DNA of 64,000 nt. It comes from Planctomycetota bacterium (lineage in GTDB: Bacteria > Planctomycetota > Planctomycetia > Pirellulales > Pirellulaceae). The stretch covers positions 62,001 through 126,000 of the forward strand of contig JABAAE010000014.1 of NCBI GenBank assembly GCA_014238905.1, read 5' to 3'. Within the stretch, counting starts at the first letter, position 1, and each line of letters begins with the position of its first letter. Under the pieces are notes generated by a model that worked only from the letters and a program-made list of their open reading frames with translations, had not been told where the DNA came from and made no database searches. This document shows positions 60,627-64,000 of the stretch, piece after piece. Position numbers and translations under genes: made by a program.

Positions 60627-61537
60627 GTGCCTCATCTGCGTCTAGGCACCGAACCGCCGAGGGCCCAGGGCTACCTGACGTGCAGCAATGTCAGCTGGAA
60701 TGAAGACAATGTCCTTCTCGCACCTGAGCTTAATCCGCGAGTCGCTTTTGATCGAATGTATCGCGATTTCAACAGCCCAGAAGCTCGGCGAAAGGCCCTG
60801 AGCCAGCGCAGTATTCTCGATGCCGTACTGGATCGGTCCAAATCGCTAAGCAAGAACTTGAGCGCACACGACAAGCAAAAGATGGACCAGTATTTTTCCT
60901 CGGTTCGTGAACTCGAAGAACGACTCGACAAAATTATTACTCCACCAAAAAACGCCAAAGGTGGTTGGGCACCGTCTTTATCTGCAAACAAGACCACAAA
61001 ATCTCGGCCGCCTGAGGAAGTTCCAGACAACGCCGAAGAGTATATGGACGCCATGATCGACATCATGATTCTCGGAATGTGGACCAACACGACCCGAGTT
61101 GCCACTTTGATGATGGGCCACGGTCTAAGCAAAAAAACTTTGCCTTCCTTGACGGTGTCAACAATGACCACCATGTGACCTCACACCATCGTAATAACCC
61201 GCAACTGCTGAAAGAGTATAAGATCATCTGTCGGTGGCACGTCCAGCGATTACAGCGCATGATGGACAAGATGGCCCGCATTGATGAAGGCGGCAGCAGC
61301 CTGCTCGACAACTCGTTGATGTTATTCGGTGCCGGCATGTCACAGGGAAATACTCATAGCGGTGTGAATATTCCGATTCTGCTGGCTGGCAAGGCGGGGG
61401 GCGACATGAAGACCGGACGTCATATCCAGACGGCTGTGAATACTCAACACAGCAATTTCCTGCTATCCGTGCTCCAGAAAATGGGCGTTGAAAAAGAACG
61501 ATTCGGGAAGAGCACCGGCTCGGTTAACTTAGATTAA
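60627..61537 (+). pseudogene. Frameshifted, 5'-truncated DUF1552 gene
   Basis: The first frame (60627-61178) starts with family-like 'LRLGTEPPRAQGYLTCSNVS' and runs through 'NPRVAFDRMYRDFNSPEARR' to 'TTRVATLMMGHGLSKK'. It then changes at a run of seven A (61131-61137) to the next frame, which continues 'NFAFLDGVNNDHHVTSHHRN', 'SLMLFGAGMSQGNTHSGVNI' and 'ILLAGKAGGDMKTGRHIQ' to the stop at 61537. One extra A would restore the family sequence. The N-terminal third, including the signal peptide, is absent: an in-frame TGA lies at 60570-60572. A decayed copy is most likely; slippage at the A-run is an alternative for the frameshift only. Confidence 0.75.
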
Positions 61538-61691
61538 GCCCGCAACCTGATTTAGAATCACGAGTACGCCACGTCCGCGTCGCCGAATCCGTCGCGATGG
61601 TATTGTTCCATCTCGGAACTGGTTAATATTGCCTTCCTCTGAAAAAACGTTTCCTGTCGCCCTCTCTCAGTGACACGTTAATGAAGGTGAT

Positions 61692-62969
61692 CTATTTTGC
61701 TAGAAGTCCTGGCAACAAGAGGCTGAATGCCGGAACGAACGTGATAAGAAGTAACGTGATCAGCAACGGGATTAGAAACGGGACCGTTCCGCGAGTGACT
61801 GTTTCAACAGGGCTTCCCGTGACGCTGCTGAGCACGTACAGCACGAGACCGACCGGGGGCGTCAACAGGCCGAGGACCAGGTTGAGAATCATCACGATTC
61901 CAAGATGCAGTGGATCGATTCCAAATTCAACGGCGGCAGGAAGGAGCACGGGGACGGTTATCAAGAGTCCTGCAACAGGTTCGAGAATCATTCCGGTGAT
62001 CAGCAGAACGACATTGATCAGCAACAGAAACACGATCGGATTATCCGTGAACTGCAGTATCGCCTCGGTCACTGCTTGAGGACCTTGTTCGCGTGCGATG
62101 ACCCAACCGAACAGACCGGCGGCCGCGACGATCAGCAAGATCGAACCGGTGGTGTTGGCCGTCTTGATCAGAACTCCGCGGAATGCTTTGAACGAAAGTG
62201 ACCGGTAGCAGATACTCAAGGTCAGCACCCACATCACGGCTGCCGCCGCTGCTTCGGTTGGGGTAAAGATCCCGCCGAGAATTCCGCCAAGAATGATAAC
62301 GGGCGTTAGCAGCACCGGAACCGCCGATCTGATCGCCTTAGCGACAGGAATGTCTTGAGCGACTGCTTCTTCACGCAGTGGGTTCTTTCGAGCATCTCGA
62401 TAAACGAAGATGCAGAGGATTGATGTCAGCACCAGTGCGGGCAGCACTCCTGCGAAGAACAAAGATCCAACAGAAACGCCGGCGGAGACCGCGTAGACAA
62501 TCGCTGGGATACTTGGCGGCATGATCGGCCCGATAAGCGATGATGCTCCAGTCAGACCGAGCGCAAACTTTTCGTCATAGCCGCGTTTCTTCATCGCCGG
62601 TACAAGGACGGAACCGAGTCCTGCAGCATCGGCGATGGCGGCGCCACTCATCCAGGAAAACATCAGGCTGCTGAAGACGTTGACAAATCCCAGGTTGCCT
62701 GGAATCTTTTTGAACAAAGTTAGTAACATCCGAAAAAGCCGGTCGGCCAAGCCGCCAGCGTTACTCAGATAACCGGTCATGATGAATAACGGAACAGCCA
62801 GAAGCGGAAATGAATCGACCGATCCGACTGTCTGCTGAAGTGCGACTCCGAGCGTGATGTCCGGTGACCATGCGACGTAGGCAAGACACGGCAATAGCAT
62901 GCTGATGGCGACTGGCACCCGCGAAAACAAAAGCACCAACATGATAATGACCAGTAAACCCAGAATCAT
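61692..62969 (-). CDS. dctM: TRAP transporter large permease (DctM/SiaM type)
   Basis: 425 residues, almost entirely hydrophobic with about 12 segments. Typical DctM features are 'GLLVIIMLVLLFSRVPVAIS' at the start, 'LAVPLFIMTGYLSNAGGLAD', the Gly/Pro-rich 'GASSLIGPIMPPSIPAIVYA' and 'NLVLGLLTPPVGLVLYVLSS' near the end. It forms the channel of a TRAP system that imports an organic acid with Na+ and depends on a periplasmic binding protein. Its start overlaps the dctQ stop by four bases, so it is the third gene of the operon. Confidence 0.94.
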   Translation of the reverse strand: MILGLLVIIMLVLLFSRVPVAISMLLPCLAYVAWSPDITLGVALQQTVGSVDSFPLLAVPLFIMTGYLSNAGGLADRLFRMLLTLFKKIPGNLGFVNVFSSLMFSWMSGAAIADAAGLGSVLVPAMKKRGYDEKFALGLTGASSLIGPIMPPSIPAIVYAVSAGVSVGSLFFAGVLPALVLTSILCIFVYRDARKNPLREEAVAQDIPVAKAIRSAVPVLLTPVIILGGILGGIFTPTEAAAAAVMWVLTLSICYRSLSFKAFRGVLIKTANTTGSILLIVAAAGLFGWVIAREQGPQAVTEAILQFTDNPIVFLLLINVVLLITGMILEPVAGLLITVPVLLPAAVEFGIDPLHLGIVMILNLVLGLLTPPVGLVLYVLSSVTGSPVETVTRGTVPFLIPLLITLLLITFVPAFSLLLPGLLAK

Positions 62970-63610
62970 TCGCCCGGCTCCATTTTCAGTTGAAAGGCAG
63001 CTTCTTCAACATGGGTTTCACGCGGAATGGGCTTCCCTGTCATCCATACCTGAAGAAGATTCACAAGTGAATGCACTGCCATCAGCAACAGACCCACCAT
63101 GCCCGCTCCGTACCACCAACTTTTGGGTACGCCCAGAGCTGGTGATCCCACTTTGCCCACATACCAGACAAAACTGACGCCGCCGATCAACAGCAACAGA
63201 CACGTGGTTGCGACCACAACGTAGCTCATGCATTCGATAAACAGCTTTCCGCTGTCGCCAATTCGAGACGAAATCACGTCGACCGCGATGTGACGCCTCT
63301 CGGCCATCACAAATGCGGCCGAGATAAACGTCAACCAGATCAACGCGAATCGCGCGACCTCTTCGCTCCACTGAAACGGAGAGTTAAAGACATAGCGAGC
63401 GAAGACTTGTGCCGCCATCGTGGACACGATGACCAGCAGAAACAAGGCGGCAATGGTCTTTTCGCCGAGCACCATCCAGCGAACGCAAGTTGCCAACGGA
63501 AACGGTTTCTCGCTGGTCGATTCTGATGCGTCGCTGGCGGGCGGACCGGAATCAACAAATGCTTGGTCGGCTTCTGGGTCCCCTGATCTAGTGTCGTTGT
63601 CGGCGTTCAT
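62966..63610 (-). CDS. dctQ: TRAP transporter small permease (DctQ type)
   Basis: 214 residues. It has four hydrophobic segments ('KTIAALFLLVIVSTMAAQVF', 'FALIWLTFISAAFVMAE', 'SYVVVATTCLLLLIGGVSFV', 'YGAGMVGLLLMAVHSLVNLL') and the typical 'FQWSEEVARFALIWLTF' region. The N-terminal about 45 residues form a hydrophilic tail. It couples the binding protein to the large permease. ATGA overlaps join it to dctP before and dctM after. Confidence 0.93.
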   Translation of the reverse strand: MNADNDTRSGDPEADQAFVDSGPPASDASESTSEKPFPLATCVRWMVLGEKTIAALFLLVIVSTMAAQVFARYVFNSPFQWSEEVARFALIWLTFISAAFVMAERRHIAVDVISSRIGDSGKLFIECMSYVVVATTCLLLLIGGVSFVWYVGKVGSPALGVPKSWWYGAGMVGLLLMAVHSLVNLLQVWMTGKPIPRETHVEEAAFQLKMEPGE

Positions 63611-64000
63611 TGACCATCCTTTTCTGACGGTTCCGCGGTGATGCGGTTGTAGACATCACTGAATTCGAAACCTTTCGAAAAGTACTTTCGGCATCGTTCG
63701 CGGAAAGCGTTGACGTCAACGTCTTCGATGATCTTCATCGTTCCGTCCTTTTTCCATTCTTCGATCAGCTTCTTCTCGTCTTTTATCAATCCGTCATAGA
63801 CGTCGTCACCCAGTTCCTGAATCGACTCAAGCAGCGCTTTCTGCTGATCAGTCGTCAGTCGCTTCCATGTGCGTTCGTTGACTAGAATTTGCAACGACGA
63901 CTGAATGTGACCTGTCAGATTCAGGCACTTCTGAACTTCATGGAATCCCATCGATTTGATTACAGGCACCGGATTCTCTTGGCCGTCGGCAATTCCCTGC
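63607..64000 (-). CDS. dctP: TRAP transporter solute-binding protein (DctP type), partial
   Basis: The frame is open to the right edge of the window, so only the C-terminal part (about 130 residues) is seen. Its edge reads 'GIADGQENPVPVIKSMGFHE', matching the '-DGQENP-' block that binds the carboxylate in DctP proteins. It ends with helices ('RTWKRLTTDQQKALLESIQE'). The substrate is not readable from this piece; relatives bind C4-dicarboxylates, sugar acids or sialic acid. The stop overlaps the dctQ start by four bases. Confidence 0.9.
   Translation of the reverse strand, partial: QGIADGQENPVPVIKSMGFHEVQKCLNLTGHIQSSLQILVNERTWKRLTTDQQKALLESIQELGDDVYDGLIKDEKKLIEEWKKDGTMKIIEDVDVNAFRERCRKYFSKGFEFSDVYNRITAEPSEKDGQ

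Overview
The window looks like chromosomal DNA of a planctomycete, most likely a marine Pirellulales-type member. The evidence is the density of families that are close to planctomycete signatures: secreted cytochrome-like DUF1549/DUF1553 proteins, DUF1501 proteins with twin-arginine signals, DUF1592/DUF1588-type cytochrome-like proteins paired with DUF1552 proteins, a formylglycine sulfatase, ThuA-like proteins, and secreted WD40 and PQQ-type propellers. Genus cannot be told from the sequence. No rRNA, convincing tRNA, CRISPR array or insertion sequence was seen.

Layout. 1-6.8 kb (+): the tail of a DUF1552-like protein, a secreted thioredoxin-like protein, then a DUF1549/1553 - DUF1501 - WD40 run. 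7.1-10.6 kb: a tricorn-type protease. 10.7-14.5 kb: an NhaR-like LysR regulator divergent from a SulP anion transporter and a beta-carbonic anhydrase, probably a bicarbonate/CO2 module. 14.8-15.7 kb: a membrane protein and winged-helix regulator, preceded by two near-identical palindromes that overlap the predicted promoter. 16.5-26.6 kb (-): a GntR/FCD regulator heading two tandem DUF1549/1553 - DUF1501 pairs, with a palindrome next to a good promoter. 27.1-28.7 kb (-): hydratase, AhpD-like and FlK-like thioesterase genes. 29.4-29.9 kb: a small secreted repeat protein. 30.7-33.3 kb (+): sulfatase and ThuA. 33.4-46.0 kb (-): a six-gene run holding DUF1549/1553-DUF1501, DUF1592-DUF1552 and DUF1552-DUF1592 pairs. 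46.5-53.0 kb: ThuA, PQQ propeller, a decayed gene, a lipoprotein, a phosphodiesterase. 53.8-57.9 kb (-): PIG-L deacetylase, amidotransferase-like protein, PPi-type phosphofructokinase and SIS sugar isomerase. 58.6-64 kb: an SGNH esterase-sialidase fusion, a frameshifted DUF1552 gene, and a TRAP transporter that runs off the window.

How it fits together. The surface and secreted genes (sulfatase, sialidase/esterase, ThuA, cytochrome-like complexes) suggest degradation of sulfated or acylated polysaccharides. The cytoplasmic PIG-L/SIS/PFK genes suggest use of the released amino sugars. This is inference from family membership and proximity.

The least expected signals are: a cascade of overlapping ATGA stop/start mini-ORFs built from a 17-bp tandem repeat between two operon genes (43004-43072); well-placed operator palindromes for two regulators; and a set of short tandem duplications at gene boundaries.
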